Made by a program: the position numbers and the translations under genes. A stretch of 64,000 bases of DNA from Blastopirellula marina DSM 3645 (lineage in GTDB: Bacteria; Planctomycetota; Planctomycetia; Pirellulales; Pirellulaceae). This document shows positions 1-9,716 of this stretch, piece by piece. The stretch is taken from NCBI RefSeq assembly GCF_000153105.1, contig NZ_CH672377.1, positions 26,546 through 90,545 on the forward strand, read 5' to 3'. How positions within the stretch are numbered: position 1 is the stretch's first letter; every line of letters starts with the position of its first letter. Under the pieces are notes generated by a model, which was not told where the DNA came from, did no database searches, and worked only from the letters and a program-made list of their open reading frames with translations.

Positions 1-1291
1 CACGGATTTCCATCTGCCAAGCGTGGACCGCGCCGCGCATCTTCTGCAACGTTTCGGCATGCTCTTCGCTGGTTGCGAGATTCACCACTTCGTCCTTGTC
101 ACTCTGCAGATCGTACAACTCTTCCGCCGGCCGCGACTGCCAAAACGCCGATTGGACCGGGTTCAACTCGCCGCGTAAAAACATTTCGCGCCAGAGGCGC
201 GTGGTCGGCGTTTGCATCTGGTAGGCGAGGACCTGACCATGCGGTTTGTAAGTGACGAAATTGCGAACGTAGACGTACCGGCCATCGCTGCACGAGCGGA
301 CCAGGTCGTAGCGTTCGTCCATCCGTCCGCGGAAACCATACATGTAGGCGGGCGACCGCTTTTCATGCGGTCCCATAACGGCGACTCCTTGCATCCACGC
401 GGGGATGTCGGCGCCGGCCAAGCTGAGCATCGTGGGGGCGAAGTCAATAAAACCGACCAGACGCTCCGAGTCGCCGCCAACCTGGTATTCTTGCGGCGCT
501 AGCGACTTCCACTTCTCCGGCACATGCACGATCAACGGCACCTGCAAGCCCGAATTGACCGGGGTCCGTTTGCTGCGCGGCATGCCGCTGCCGTGATCGC
601 CCCAGTAGAAAATGATCGTGTCTTCTTCGAGCCCGTCTTCTTTCAACTGCTGCAGAACGCGTCCTGCTTGCTGGTCCATCGTCGTCAAGTTGTCGTAATA
701 CTGCGCCCAGTCTTGACGCACTTCGGGAAGGTCGGGATGGTACGCCGGAACCGGCGCTTTGGCCGGATCATGCACCGCCGTGTGCGGACGCTTGCGAATC
801 TGACTTTCGTGACTGATCGTAAAATTGAAGACCGAGAAAAACGGCTTCCCCTCAGGCCGACTGCGCCAGTGGGCTTTCCGACTAGATTGATCCCAGACCT
901 TGCCGGTTTTGACCAGGTTGTAGTCTTCTTTACTGTTGTTGGTGCAGTAGTAACCCTGGTCCTGCAGCAAAACCGGGAACATCTGAAACTGCGGCGGCAA
1001 ATGGGTTTCGCTCCGCATATTCTCGGCGCCGCTCGACGGCGGGTAAATTCCCGAGATGATCGTCGTACGCGCCGGCGCACAAACCGGAGCATTCGACCAA
1101 CAGTGGAGATACTTCATCCCTTTGGCCGCCAACGCGTCTAGATTCGGCGTGTCGGCATATTCGTCACCATAGCATCCCAAGTGCGGACCGTTATCTTCGC
1201 TCGAGATCCACAAGATATTGGGATGCTTCTGTTCCGCCAATCCGAGCGCCGGCGAGACGAGAAGAACGAGAAGTGCAATGAGTTTGCGCAT
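1..1291 (-). CDS. Type I (formylglycine) sulfatase, 3' end beyond window
   Basis: Secreted sulfatase that should hydrolyse sulfate esters, probably of sulfated polysaccharides. The start at 1291 gives a hydrophobic signal peptide ([20 protein letters not shown]) followed by the metal-binding N-terminal motif of the family ([11 protein letters not shown], residues 25-35). The formylglycine motif CAPAR is at residues 71-75, so C71 would be oxidised by a formylglycine-generating enzyme. Downstream are [12 protein letters not shown] and the C-terminal [16 protein letters not shown] signature typical of planctomycete sulfatases. The reading frame is open to the window edge, about 430 codons, so only the extreme C terminus is missing. 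It is transcribed divergently from the octahaem cytochrome gene. The family is certain; the substrate cannot be read from the sequence. Confidence 0.93.
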   Translation of the reverse strand, partial: MRKLIALLVLLVSPALGLAEQKHPNILWISSEDNGPHLGCYGDEYADTPNLDALAAKGMKYLHCWSNAPVCAPARTTIISGIYPPSSGAENMRSETHLPPQFQMFPVLLQDQGYYCTNNSKEDYNLVKTGKVWDQSSRKAHWRSRPEGKPFFSVFNFTISHESQIRKRPHTAVHDPAKAPVPAYHPDLPEVRQDWAQYYDNLTTMDQQAGRVLQQLKEDGLEEDTIIFYWGDHGSGMPRSKRTPVNSGLQVPLIVHVPEKWKSLAPQEYQVGGDSERLVGFIDFAPTMLSLAGADIPAWMQGVAVMGPHEKRSPAYMYGFRGRMDERYDLVRSCSDGRYVYVRNFVTYKPHGQVLAYQMQTPTTRLWREMFLRGELNPVQSAFWQSRPAEELYDLQSDKDEVVNLATSEEHAETLQKMRGAVHAWQMEIR

Positions 1292-1544
1292 GGGGGGCCT
1301 AACGATGCGAGACAAAGTGAGAATGGATTCGGCAGGGGCGGCAGACGATCGAAAGCCAAGCCGCTAACTTGATAAGAGCGGCGGTTGGCGAAATAGTGGG
1401 TAGGTAAGAGCCAATTGGCGCGAATCGCGGCCGATTCGCCTCCCTTTGGCTCGATTTCTTCGGTATTTTCGTCATGATCTCGGTCTGAGCCGAGAGCTAT
1501 GCTAATGATGATAGTGGAAACTCGATCAACTTTCCCATCTTTTT

Positions 1545-4001
1545 TTGCCAAATCGAATGCCCTCTCGCTTGTCGAAACTCCGTCAAATCCCGCTCGTTGC
1601 GATTCCCTTTTTGGTCGCGGCGCTGCTCGGCGGCTTGGTGCTGGCCGACTGGTACTGGGCGATCCCCACGACCCGTCAGGCCGCCTATGTGGGACGCAAC
1701 TCCTGCATGGAGTGTCATCAAGATCAGCATGACGCGTTTGTCGACTCGTACCATGACAAAGCGATGGACTTGGCGACCGAACAAACGGTCCTCGGCGATT
1801 TTGAAGACGCCGAGTTTACGCATTTTGACATCCACTCGCGGATGTTCCGTAAAGAGGGCAAATACTTCGTCCACACCGAAGGCCCTGACGGCGAGATGCA
1901 GGACTTCGAGGTAAAGTACGTCTTCGGCGTCGATCCGTTGCAACAGTACATGGTCGAAATCGAACCTCCCACGCCGGGCTCTCCGGTCGGTTCGATTGGC
2001 CGCGTGCAAGTTTTGCGGATCTCGTGGGATACCCGCAAAAAAGAATGGTTCTATCTGCCGCCGCCTGACGTCGACGAAAAGCTCGCTCCGAACGATCCGC
2101 TGCACTGGACTGGATCGGCGCAAAACTGGAACCATATGTGCGCCGATTGTCACTCGACCAATCTGCACAAGAACTTTGATCTGGCCAGCAATTCGTATCA
2201 CACCACCTTCTCCGAGATCGACGTCAGTTGCGAAGCTTGTCACGGCCCCGGCAGTTTGCATGTCGAGATCGCCGGCGGCACGTCGCTCTTTTGGGACCGC
2301 AATCATGGATACGGTCTGAAAGAGTTGAAGACCGAGAGCAACGTCGCGCAAGTTCAAACATGCGCCGATTGCCATTCGCGGCGCCGCGTCGTCTGTCCAA
2401 CTTACGAGCGCGGCGATACGTACTACGATCAATTCTCGAATGAGCTGATCATGCCGCAGACCTATTACTGCGACGGCCAGGTTCGCGAAGAAGATTACGT
2501 CTTCGGCTCGTTCCTGCAAAGCAAGATGTACCACAAAAACATCCGCTGCACCGATTGCCATAACCCGCATTCGACCAAGATCAAGTTCGAAGGAAACAAG
2601 CTCTGCACGTCTTGCCATCAGCATCCCGCCGGCAAGTACGACACCGAAGCGCATCATCGCCACCAAGCCGGCAGTACCGGCGCTTCGTGCGTCGAATGTC
2701 ACATGCCCGAGACGACCTACATGGAGGTCGATCCCCGCCGCGACCACAGCATTCGCATCCCGCGCCCGGACCTCTCTGTCGCGCTGCAGACGCCCAACGC
2801 CTGCACGCAGTGCCATCTCGACCGCGCCAAGCTTTCGCCCGAGAAGAAAGCGAGCCTGAAAAACTACGGCGCCTGGATGACCGCGGCTCGCAACGGCGAT
2901 CAAGAAGTGAAACAAGCCCTGGCCGAGATCGACGCATGGGCCCAAAAGACCGTCGTCGAGTGGTACGGCAAAGACTACTCCCAGGACCAATCGCACTTCG
3001 CCTACGCCCTGTCCGAGGCCTGGCACGAAAATCCCCAGAGCTTCCCTGCCCTGGTCGATTTGGTGAAAGACCCCAAACAGCCCGGTATCGTGCGCGCTAG
3101 TGCGCTGACGCAACTGGGCGCCTTCAACGGCGAGCCAGAACTAGGCCGCATCGTGAAGCTGTCGCTCGCCGATTCCGATCCGCAGCTGCGCAGCGCCGCG
3201 ATCATGGTCACCGAGTTCCTATCGGCCGCCGTTCTGCCGCGTCCCGAAGTGCTGAAGCTGCTGATGAACGGCTTGGACGATCCAACTCGCGTCGTCCGGA
3301 CCGACGCCGCCAGCGCGTTGGCCGGAACTTCGCTTGAGTACCTTAAGCTCAGCGGCAAAGAGGAAGCGTTCAACAGCGCCCTGACCGAACTGAAAGAATC
3401 GCTGCTGCGAAACGCCGACCAAGCCGGCGCACTGCTGGCCCTAGGCGCGCTGGCCGAAACGATGGGCGATCCCGCAGAGGCCGAAAAATGGTATCGCGCC
3501 GCGATCCGCGTTCAGCCCAACGTAACCGGTCCCCGCTCGAATCTCGCCGAACTGCTCACGCGCCGCTTGTCGCCGGCGCGACAACGCTTTCAACAATTGG
3601 CCGCCCAAGGACAACGGGCCGAAGCCCGCAAGCTTGCCGAACAAGTCGCGATCGGCGACTTTGAAATCGCTCATCTCCGCGAAGAAGAGTTGTACAACCT
3701 AGGCCGCGACGCGTCGCAATTGCCCAACGTCGCCGAAGTCCAATATCGCTACGGTCTAGCCCTGTATCAGGCCAACCAACTGGAAGCGTCCGAAAAAGCG
3801 ATCGCCCGCGCCGCCGAGCTGCAAGCAAACTCGGTGACTTTCCTCACCGCGTTAGTTCGCTTGCAACAGAAACGCGAAAAATGGGAAGCTGCGACGGCCA
3901 CCATTCAAACGCTCCGCCTGCTTCGCCCGAATGATCCCGGCCTAGCCGAGGTCGAACAAGAAATTCGCCAGCAACGACAGCCGGATACCAGTCAACGCTA
4001 G
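1545..4001 (+). CDS. Octahaem c-type cytochrome with HEAT-like and TPR regions
   Basis: Membrane-anchored periplasmic multihaem cytochrome of unknown redox partner. After a single N-terminal hydrophobic segment (residues about 15-36) there are eight CxxCH haem-attachment motifs: CMECH 54, CADCH 199, CEACH 229, CADCH 273, CTDCH 335, CTSCH 354, CVECH 382 and CTQCH 420. The spacing resembles the cytochrome c554/NapC-like group. Residues about 480-600 form alanine/leucine-rich helical repeats like HEAT, and about 630-800 form tetratricopeptide-like repeats (KWYRAAIRVQPNVTGPRSNL and following). The 818-residue architecture is known in Planctomycetes and Verrucomicrobia, but no function is established. 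An alternative start lies four codons downstream (1557). It is divergent from the sulfatase and is followed after 30 bp by deoC. Confidence 0.9.
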   Translation: MPNRMPSRLSKLRQIPLVAIPFLVAALLGGLVLADWYWAIPTTRQAAYVGRNSCMECHQDQHDAFVDSYHDKAMDLATEQTVLGDFEDAEFTHFDIHSRMFRKEGKYFVHTEGPDGEMQDFEVKYVFGVDPLQQYMVEIEPPTPGSPVGSIGRVQVLRISWDTRKKEWFYLPPPDVDEKLAPNDPLHWTGSAQNWNHMCADCHSTNLHKNFDLASNSYHTTFSEIDVSCEACHGPGSLHVEIAGGTSLFWDRNHGYGLKELKTESNVAQVQTCADCHSRRRVVCPTYERGDTYYDQFSNELIMPQTYYCDGQVREEDYVFGSFLQSKMYHKNIRCTDCHNPHSTKIKFEGNKLCTSCHQHPAGKYDTEAHHRHQAGSTGASCVECHMPETTYMEVDPRRDHSIRIPRPDLSVALQTPNACTQCHLDRAKLSPEKKASLKNYGAWMTAARNGDQEVKQALAEIDAWAQKTVVEWYGKDYSQDQSHFAYALSEAWHENPQSFPALVDLVKDPKQPGIVRASALTQLGAFNGEPELGRIVKLSLADSDPQLRSAAIMVTEFLSAAVLPRPEVLKLLMNGLDDPTRVVRTDAASALAGTSLEYLKLSGKEEAFNSALTELKESLLRNADQAGALLALGALAETMGDPAEAEKWYRAAIRVQPNVTGPRSNLAELLTRRLSPARQRFQQLAAQGQRAEARKLAEQVAIGDFEIAHLREEELYNLGRDASQLPNVAEVQYRYGLALYQANQLEASEKAIARAAELQANSVTFLTALVRLQQKREKWEAATATIQTLRLLRPNDPGLAEVEQEIRQQRQPDTSQR

Positions 4002-4031
4002 AACAGTCCCTTTGCTCCGCCGAATTTTGGA

Positions 4032-4724
4032 ATGGATTCTCCCGTGATAGACACGCGTGCTCAACTGCTGGCTCGGATCGACCACACGCTGCTCGCCCCC
4101 AATGCGACGCAGCATCAGCTGGAAGATGCGTGCATGCTGGGGCGCCATCTGAAGACGGCGTCGGTTTGCGTCCCCTCGTTCTTCGCAGGACGGTGCGCCC
4201 GGATGTTGGCCGGCAGTCACGTCAAAACCTGCACGGTGATCGGATTTCCGCACGGCGATCAACCGCTGAGAGTCAAACTGCACGAAGCCGAGCAATGCCT
4301 GGTCGAGGGCGCCGAGGAACTCGACATGGTCGTCAACATCAGCGACGTCAAAAGCGGTCACTGGCGATTCGTCCGCAAAGAGATCGCGCAGCTCGTCACC
4401 ATGACGCACGACGCGGGACAAAAGATGAAAGTCATCTTCGAAAACTGCTATCTCTCGCAGCTCGAAAAAATCCGACTTTGCCAGATTTGCAACGAAGCCG
4501 GCGCCGATTGGGTGAAAACGTCCACCGGCTACGGAACCAGCGGCGCGACGCTCGACGATGTTCGCCTGATGAAGCAACATGCCCGCAGCCCAGTCAAAGC
4601 CGCCGGCGGCATCCGCGATCTGACTACCTTTCTTCAATATTGCGAGCTCGGCGCCGATCGCATCGGACTCAGCCGAACCGCGTCGATCCTGGCCGAATTT
4701 GACGCACGCTATCCCAGCGAGTAG
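4032..4724 (+). CDS. deoC: Deoxyribose-phosphate aldolase
   Basis: Class I aldolase that cleaves 2-deoxyribose 5-phosphate to acetaldehyde and glyceraldehyde 3-phosphate in deoxynucleoside catabolism; cytoplasmic. At 230 residues it has normal length for DeoC. Recognisable blocks are IDHTLLAP near the N terminus, VCVPSFF, TVIGFPHGD, EELDMVVNIS (aldolase-lineage aspartate), KVIFENCYL and DWVKTSTGYG. The lysine in VKTSTG is the Schiff-base residue. The block VKAAGGIRD carries the second conserved lysine, and GADRIGLSR is the phosphate-binding tail. It starts 30 bp after the octahaem cytochrome and could share its transcript, although the functions are unrelated. No other nucleoside-catabolism genes are nearby. 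Confidence 0.96.
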   Translation: MDSPVIDTRAQLLARIDHTLLAPNATQHQLEDACMLGRHLKTASVCVPSFFAGRCARMLAGSHVKTCTVIGFPHGDQPLRVKLHEAEQCLVEGAEELDMVVNISDVKSGHWRFVRKEIAQLVTMTHDAGQKMKVIFENCYLSQLEKIRLCQICNEAGADWVKTSTGYGTSGATLDDVRLMKQHARSPVKAAGGIRDLTTFLQYCELGADRIGLSRTASILAEFDARYPSE

Positions 4725-4770
4725 CTTCGCTTGCTGTTCCGCAGTTGCGTAAGGTAGGTGGAGCAAGTTC

Positions 4771-4940
4771 CGTAGGGTGGGTGGAGCAAGCAAAACAGCT
4801 TCACCAATTTCGAACCGCACGCTCGGCTTGCGCAACCCACCGGCCTTGCTTGTCGATCGGAGCTGCTTGGTGGGTTACACAAGTCGGCAATGTCGTTTGA
4901 GATTGGTTAAAATGCTTTGACTTGTTTCACCCACCCTACG
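4771..4940. repeat. Dispersed palindromic repeat, family A copy 1
   Basis: An imperfect inverted repeat with 20-bp ends. The left arm is CGTAGGGTGGGTGGAGCAAG (4771-4790). The right arm, 4921-4940, reads the same on the other strand with two differences. A partial third arm (GTAAGGTAGGTGGAGCAAG) lies at 4749-4767. The interior contains GGCTTGCGCAACCCACC and TTGGTGGGTTACACAAG, themselves variants of the same motif. It lies in the 265-bp gap between deoC and the SGNH hydrolase. Related sequence occurs at 34055-34120 and 56220-56289. Confidence 0.75.
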
Positions 4941-4989
4941 ATTACTTTGCCTCTTCCATCTCTAGATCCAACCCAATCCAAGGCCCCGC

Positions 4990-5892
4990 ATGAAATCCAT
5001 CCTCTCCATCGCCTGCGTCTTGGCGCTTTTCCTCCTTGCTCCTGCGACGGCCGCCGAACCGAACCCGCTTGCCGGCAAACGGGTCGTCTTCTTAGGCGAC
5101 AGCATCACCCAGGCCGGCGGGTACGTCACCTTTGTCGACTACTATCTTGAGAAGCTCTATCCGCAGCAGGACTTCGACATCATCGGACTCGGGCTGGCCA
5201 GCGAAACCTTATCAGGGCTCAGCGAAGAGAATCATGCCGGAGGAAAATTTCCGCGGCCCTGCTTGTTTGAACGGCTTCAGCGTTTGCTCGACAAAGCGAA
5301 GCCCGACGTGGTCTTCGCTTGTTACGGCATCAACGATGGCATCTATCAGCCGCTCGATTCGCAGCGGTTCGCCGCTTTTCAGAACGGCGTGAAGCAATTG
5401 ATCGCGCAATGCCAAGCCGCAGGCGTCCAACAAATTTACCTGGTCACGCCGCCGATTTACGACGCGACCACCCAGCCCGGCGAGTTCAACTATGACGCCG
5501 TAATGACCGAGTACGCCGCGTGGGAAATGGCGCTAAAAGCGCCCCGCGTGCAGACAATCGATCTGCATTCCGCGATGCGCAAAGCCCGCGACGCCCAGAC
5601 CGAAGTCTTTGCCAAAGACAAAGTTCACCCCGGGCCCGCGGGTCACTTGCTGATGGCGAAAACCATCTTGTCGGCGTTGAATGCGCCAATCCCCGAGGAA
5701 TCGCTCGCCGAGATTCAAGCCGATCCGCTCTACAAGCTTGTCGACCAACTTCGCAAGCATCGCTCTTCGAACTGGATGAAATATGTGGGATATACGCGGG
5801 AAAAGACCGTGCCCCCCCAACCTTTGGGTGAGACGGAACAAGAGTCGGCCCAGATCCAAGCGAAGATCAATGACGTGCGGCGAGCCGAATAG
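4990..5892 (+). CDS. Secreted SGNH/GDSL-type hydrolase
   Basis: Predicted exported esterase or lipase-like hydrolase. The N terminus is a classical signal peptide with cleavage probably after ATAA (residue about 22). Block I is VVFLGDSITQ (residues 32-41) with the catalytic serine in GDS. Block III is the GIND motif (about 115), and block V is VHPGPAGH (about residues 211-218), carrying the catalytic Asp/His region as xxHP. The 300-residue length fits planctomycete SGNH proteins, which often act as carbohydrate acetyl-esterases, but the substrate is not determinable. It stands between repeat A and the PVC-type cytochrome gene on the same strand, 75 bp apart. Confidence 0.9.
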   Translation: MKSILSIACVLALFLLAPATAAEPNPLAGKRVVFLGDSITQAGGYVTFVDYYLEKLYPQQDFDIIGLGLASETLSGLSEENHAGGKFPRPCLFERLQRLLDKAKPDVVFACYGINDGIYQPLDSQRFAAFQNGVKQLIAQCQAAGVQQIYLVTPPIYDATTQPGEFNYDAVMTEYAAWEMALKAPRVQTIDLHSAMRKARDAQTEVFAKDKVHPGPAGHLLMAKTILSALNAPIPEESLAEIQADPLYKLVDQLRKHRSSNWMKYVGYTREKTVPPQPLGETEQESAQIQAKINDVRRAE

Positions 5893-5967
5893 TCGCGAGG
5901 TAGCACGCCGCCGTCCCGCTGTTTAATATAGAAGTCACTCCAAGCGGAGACGCGATTCCCGCCTGAC

Positions 5968-8547
5968 ATGAAAACCATTCGGAAACAGACTCTTATGCGC
6001 CGCTCTTTCTTCGCTTTGCTGCTGTTCCCTTTGTTGGCTTCGATCACCTTGGCCGCCGAAACCAAGAGCGGCAACACCGCCACGCCGATTGACCGCATCA
6101 CGGCGCTGCCGGGGTTCAAAGTCGAGCTGCTTTATTCGGTCCCTGCCGATATCCAGGGCTCATGGGTCAATCTGTGCACCGACGATCAAGGGCGACTCCT
6201 CGTCAGCGATCAGTTCGGCGGGCTCTATCGGATCACGCCGCCGCCGGTCGGAAAAGCGCTGACCGCCGACGATGTGCAAAAAGTGCCGGCCGAGATTCGC
6301 GCCGTGAACGGCATGGTCTGGGCGTTCGACGCACTGTATGTCGGCGTCAACGATTACGAACGTAAGATCCCCTCCGGCTTGTACCGAATCACCGACAGCA
6401 ACGGCGACGATCAGCTCGACAAGGTCGAGTTGCTCCACGAAGTCAAATCACAAAGCGATCACGGCGTACATGCGGTTCTGCCCACGCCCGACGGCAAAGC
6501 GCTCTACCTGGTCACCGGCAACAACACGACACCGCCGCCGTTGGCAGATTCCTCTCCAGTTCGTCAGGTTTGGGGCGAGGATCATCTGTTGCCCAGCATG
6601 CCGGACGGCCGCGGTCACAACGCCGGCGTCTTGGCGCCTGGCGGCATCATCTATCGCGTCTCGCCTGACGGCAAAAAGTTTGAAGCGTACGCCAACGGCT
6701 TTCGGAACGTCTTTGACGCGGCCGTCAATCGCGACGGCGAACTGTTCACCTACGACGCCGACATGGAGTATGACTTCAATACGCCCTGGTATCGTCCGAC
6801 TCGCATTTGTCACGTCACCAGCGGCGCCGAGTTTGGTTGGCGCAACGGCGCCGGCAAACGGATGCCGTTCTACGCCGACAATTTGCCCGGCATACTCGAC
6901 ATCGGCCCCGGCTCGCCAACCGGCGTAACGTTTGGCTACGGCGCCAAGTTTCCGGCCAAGTATCAAGACGCACTGTACGCGCTCGATTGGAGTTGGGGCA
7001 AATTGTACGCGGTTCATCTTGAGCCCAGCGGTTCGTCCTACACGGCGACCAAAGAAGAGTTTGTCACCGGCGCGCCGCTGCCGATCACCGACGCGATCAT
7101 TAACCAGCACGACGGCGCGATGTATTTCACCATCGGCGGTCGCCGCGTCCAGTCAGGTCTGTACCGGGTGACCTATGTCGGGGACGAATCGACCAAGCCC
7201 GTCGCCGGTAACGCGACCGAAAACGAAGCTCGCGACATACGTCATATGCTGGAAGCGTTTCACGGCAAACAAGATCCCGCTGCGATTGACGCGGCGTGGC
7301 CTTACCTGGCCGACGAAGATCGGTTCATTCGGTTCGCCGCGCGTACGGCCATTGAACATCAGCCGCTCGAATCGTGGGAAGCCAAAGCCCTCGGCGAGTC
7401 GGATCCCGCGAAACAAGTCACCGCACTCTTGGCGCTGGCCCGCGTCAGCGGCGACTGCCCGCAACATCGCACCAAAGCGGCCCCCGAGCTCGACGCCGCG
7501 ATGCGTGATAAGCTGCTGGCGGCCGTCACGTCGATCGACGCGCAGCAGCTCGATTTGACGCAGCAATTGATTTTGGTCCGCACGACGCAGATCATCCTGA
7601 ATCGTTTCGGCCGCCCTGATCAAGCGACCATCGACAAGCTGATCGCCCAACTGGATCCGCTCTTTCCGGCCGACTCGGCCGAGTTGAATTGGTTGCTATG
7701 CGAAACGCTCGCCTGGCTGCAATCGCCAACCGTCGCCGAGAAAGCGATGGCGCTGATTCAATCGGCGCCCACCCAAGAAGAGCAGATGCAGTACGCTCGG
7801 TCGATTCGGATGCTGACCGCTGGCTGGACGCCGGATCTGCGTACCCAGTACATCGAATGGTTCCTGAAAGCGGCCAACTACAAAGGGGGCGCCAGTTTCG
7901 ACAAGTTCATTGAGTTCATTCGCAACGACGCCGTCGCGTCGCTCAGCGACGCCGAAAAGCAATCGATGAAAGAGCTGCTGGCGAAAAAGCCGGTGAAGAA
8001 ATCGGCGCTCGAGAACCTGGGCGAAATCTTCGCCGGACGAGAAACGACCGAGTGGACGCTTGACGAGCTCTCCGCCGCCGCTCGCACCGGACTGACGAAG
8101 CGCAACTTCGCCAACGGCCGCAAGATGTTCGCCGCCGCCGGCTGTTACGCATGTCACCGTTTCGGCGACCAAGGAGGCATGACCGGCCCCGATCTGACCT
8201 CGGCCGGACGTCGCTATTCGCCGCATGACTTGCTCGATCAAGTCGTTAATCCCAGCAAAGTGATCAACGATCAATTCTCGGCGATCAACGTGTTGACCAT
8301 CGACGGCAAGGTCCATAGCGGCGTCGTCGTCAATCTCAACGGCGACTCGATGACGCTCAACACCGACCTGACCGACCCCAACAAACGGGTCAACATCAAT
8401 CGCAATGATATCGAAGAGATGGCCGTCTCCAAAGTCTCGGCAATGCCGGTCGGCTTGTTCAAATCGATGACCCAAGACGAGATCCTCGACCTGATCGCTT
8501 ACCTCATCAGCGGCGGCGATTCGCAGCACGAGTACTTCCAGAAGTAA
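5968..8547 (+). CDS. PVC-type haem-binding protein (beta-propeller, HEAT, C-terminal cytochrome c domain)
   Basis: Exported redox protein of a family expanded in Planctomycetes and Verrucomicrobia. A signal peptide ends about residue 31 (the start could also be ATG 5998, which gives MRRSFFALLLFPLLAS). Residues about 40-400 match the membrane-bound dehydrogenase-like propeller (LPGFKVELLYSVP, NGMVWAFDALYVGVNDYE, GFRNVFDAAVNRDGELFTYD). Residues about 410-680 are helical and HEAT-like. The C-terminal putative haem-binding domain has CYACHRFG with GGMTGPDLT (residues about 727-745) and the conserved tail VINDQFSAINVLTIDGKVHSG, ending in ILDLIAYL. Biochemical roles are largely unknown; oxidation of sugars or polyols has been suggested for the family. 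A strong hairpin terminator follows at 8608. Confidence 0.9.
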   Translation: MKTIRKQTLMRRSFFALLLFPLLASITLAAETKSGNTATPIDRITALPGFKVELLYSVPADIQGSWVNLCTDDQGRLLVSDQFGGLYRITPPPVGKALTADDVQKVPAEIRAVNGMVWAFDALYVGVNDYERKIPSGLYRITDSNGDDQLDKVELLHEVKSQSDHGVHAVLPTPDGKALYLVTGNNTTPPPLADSSPVRQVWGEDHLLPSMPDGRGHNAGVLAPGGIIYRVSPDGKKFEAYANGFRNVFDAAVNRDGELFTYDADMEYDFNTPWYRPTRICHVTSGAEFGWRNGAGKRMPFYADNLPGILDIGPGSPTGVTFGYGAKFPAKYQDALYALDWSWGKLYAVHLEPSGSSYTATKEEFVTGAPLPITDAIINQHDGAMYFTIGGRRVQSGLYRVTYVGDESTKPVAGNATENEARDIRHMLEAFHGKQDPAAIDAAWPYLADEDRFIRFAARTAIEHQPLESWEAKALGESDPAKQVTALLALARVSGDCPQHRTKAAPELDAAMRDKLLAAVTSIDAQQLDLTQQLILVRTTQIILNRFGRPDQATIDKLIAQLDPLFPADSAELNWLLCETLAWLQSPTVAEKAMALIQSAPTQEEQMQYARSIRMLTAGWTPDLRTQYIEWFLKAANYKGGASFDKFIEFIRNDAVASLSDAEKQSMKELLAKKPVKKSALENLGEIFAGRETTEWTLDELSAAARTGLTKRNFANGRKMFAAAGCYACHRFGDQGGMTGPDLTSAGRRYSPHDLLDQVVNPSKVINDQFSAINVLTIDGKVHSGVVVNLNGDSMTLNTDLTDPNKRVNINRNDIEEMAVSKVSAMPVGLFKSMTQDEILDLIAYLISGGDSQHEYFQK

Positions 8548-8607
8548 ACCGAGTCAGGGTGCGCCAAGATGCGCCTAGAACCTGCCCAGTCGATAGCCAA
8601 CGGAACA

Positions 8608-8650
8608 GCGTGGTGACGCAAGCAATTGCGTTACCACGCTTGGTTGTTTT
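8608..8650. terminator. Intrinsic terminator between convergent genes
   Basis: A 14-bp stem (one G.T pair) with a GCAA loop spans 8608-8639 and is followed by TTGGTTGTTTTT. It lies between the 3' ends of the PVC-type cytochrome gene (plus) and the MDR reductase gene (minus), so it may serve both. Confidence 0.8.
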
Positions 8651-8702
8651 TGGACGAAATCCGCAGGGCTCGGTGCGTCGCGACGTACGCTATAATTTCA
8701 TC

Positions 8703-9716
8703 TCACACGATTCGAACCAGCTGCTTACCGAGATTATCCCCGTTAAACAGGCCGATAAATGCTTGGGGCGCCTTTTCTAGGCCTTCGGTGACGCTTTCTT
8801 CCCAGACGACTTCACCGCTTTTGATCAGCGGCGCCATTGCTTGGATGAACTCTTTTTGATCTTGCATGTGGTCGACCACAATAAAGCCCTGCATGCGGAT
8901 TCGTTTTGCAACGACCTTAAATAGATTTCGCGGCGCCATGGTCGGCTCGGTCGCATTGTAAATCGAGATCATGCCGCATTCCACGCAGCAACCAAAGTCA
9001 TTCATCACTTCGATGGCAGCTTCTAAATGATCGCCGCCTACATTGTCGAAGTAGACGTCGATCCCATCCGGAGCAAGCTGGGCAAGTTCGCCGGCGAGAT
9101 CCTCGGTCTGTTTGTAATTGATCACGGCGTCGACTCCCCCCTTTTCTTTGAGCCACGCGATCTTCTCCGCTTTCCCTGCGCTGCCGATCACGCGGCAGTT
9201 TTTGGCTTTGGCAAGTTGGCAAACGACCGAACCAACGGCGCCTGACGCCGCCGAGACAAACAGGGTGCTCCCCGCTTGGAGCTCTGCGATTTTGTGCAAA
9301 CCCACCCACGCAGTCATCCCCGTCATCCCCAGGACGCCGAGATAAGCCTGCACCGGAGCAAGTTGGGGATCGACCACGGTGACTCCCTCTCCTGTCGATT
9401 TCCAGTACTCGCGCCAACCGAGGTTGCCCAGCACGATATCGCCTGCTGGGAACTTGTCATGACGCGACTCGACGACCTCGCCGATACATCCCCCTTCGAG
9501 CGGCTCACCCATCTGGAACGGCGGTACGTAACTCTTGCCGGCCTTCATCCGCCCGCGCATATACGGGTCGACCGACATCCAGAGATTTTTAACCAAGAAC
9601 TCCCCTTCCTTGATGGGGGACAGTTCAGCGGTCGTCAGTTTAAAGTTCGACAATGTGGGAAGACCGCTGGGGCGCGAAGCGAGTTCGATTTGCTTGGACG
9701 TGGTGGTTGCGGTCAT
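8703..9716 (-). CDS. NADP-dependent MDR oxidoreductase (CurA/leukotriene B4 dehydrogenase type)
   Basis: Zinc-independent medium-chain reductase expected to reduce activated C=C bonds of enones, as in YncB/CurA and prostaglandin reductase. The 337 residues begin with the family N terminus (KQIELASRPSGLPTLSNF). They contain VDPYMRGRM (residues about 50-58), GCIGEVVES, the segment LGMTGMTAWVGL, the nucleotide-binding AASGAVGSVVCQLAK and YFDNVGGDHLEAAI. No zinc-ligand cysteines are present, as expected for this branch. It is a single gene, convergent with the upstream cytochrome gene. The physiological substrate is unknown. Confidence 0.93.
   Translation of the reverse strand: MTATTTSKQIELASRPSGLPTLSNFKLTTAELSPIKEGEFLVKNLWMSVDPYMRGRMKAGKSYVPPFQMGEPLEGGCIGEVVESRHDKFPAGDIVLGNLGWREYWKSTGEGVTVVDPQLAPVQAYLGVLGMTGMTAWVGLHKIAELQAGSTLFVSAASGAVGSVVCQLAKAKNCRVIGSAGKAEKIAWLKEKGGVDAVINYKQTEDLAGELAQLAPDGIDVYFDNVGGDHLEAAIEVMNDFGCCVECGMISIYNATEPTMAPRNLFKVVAKRIRMQGFIVVDHMQDQKEFIQAMAPLIKSGEVVWEESVTEGLEKAPQAFIGLFNGDNLGKQLVRIV

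Noticed and set aside
1497..3113. 538-residue open frame opposite the octahaem cytochrome
   Set aside because: The plus strand carries eight haem motifs and a signal anchor in frame; the minus frame is a high-GC codon shadow without motifs.
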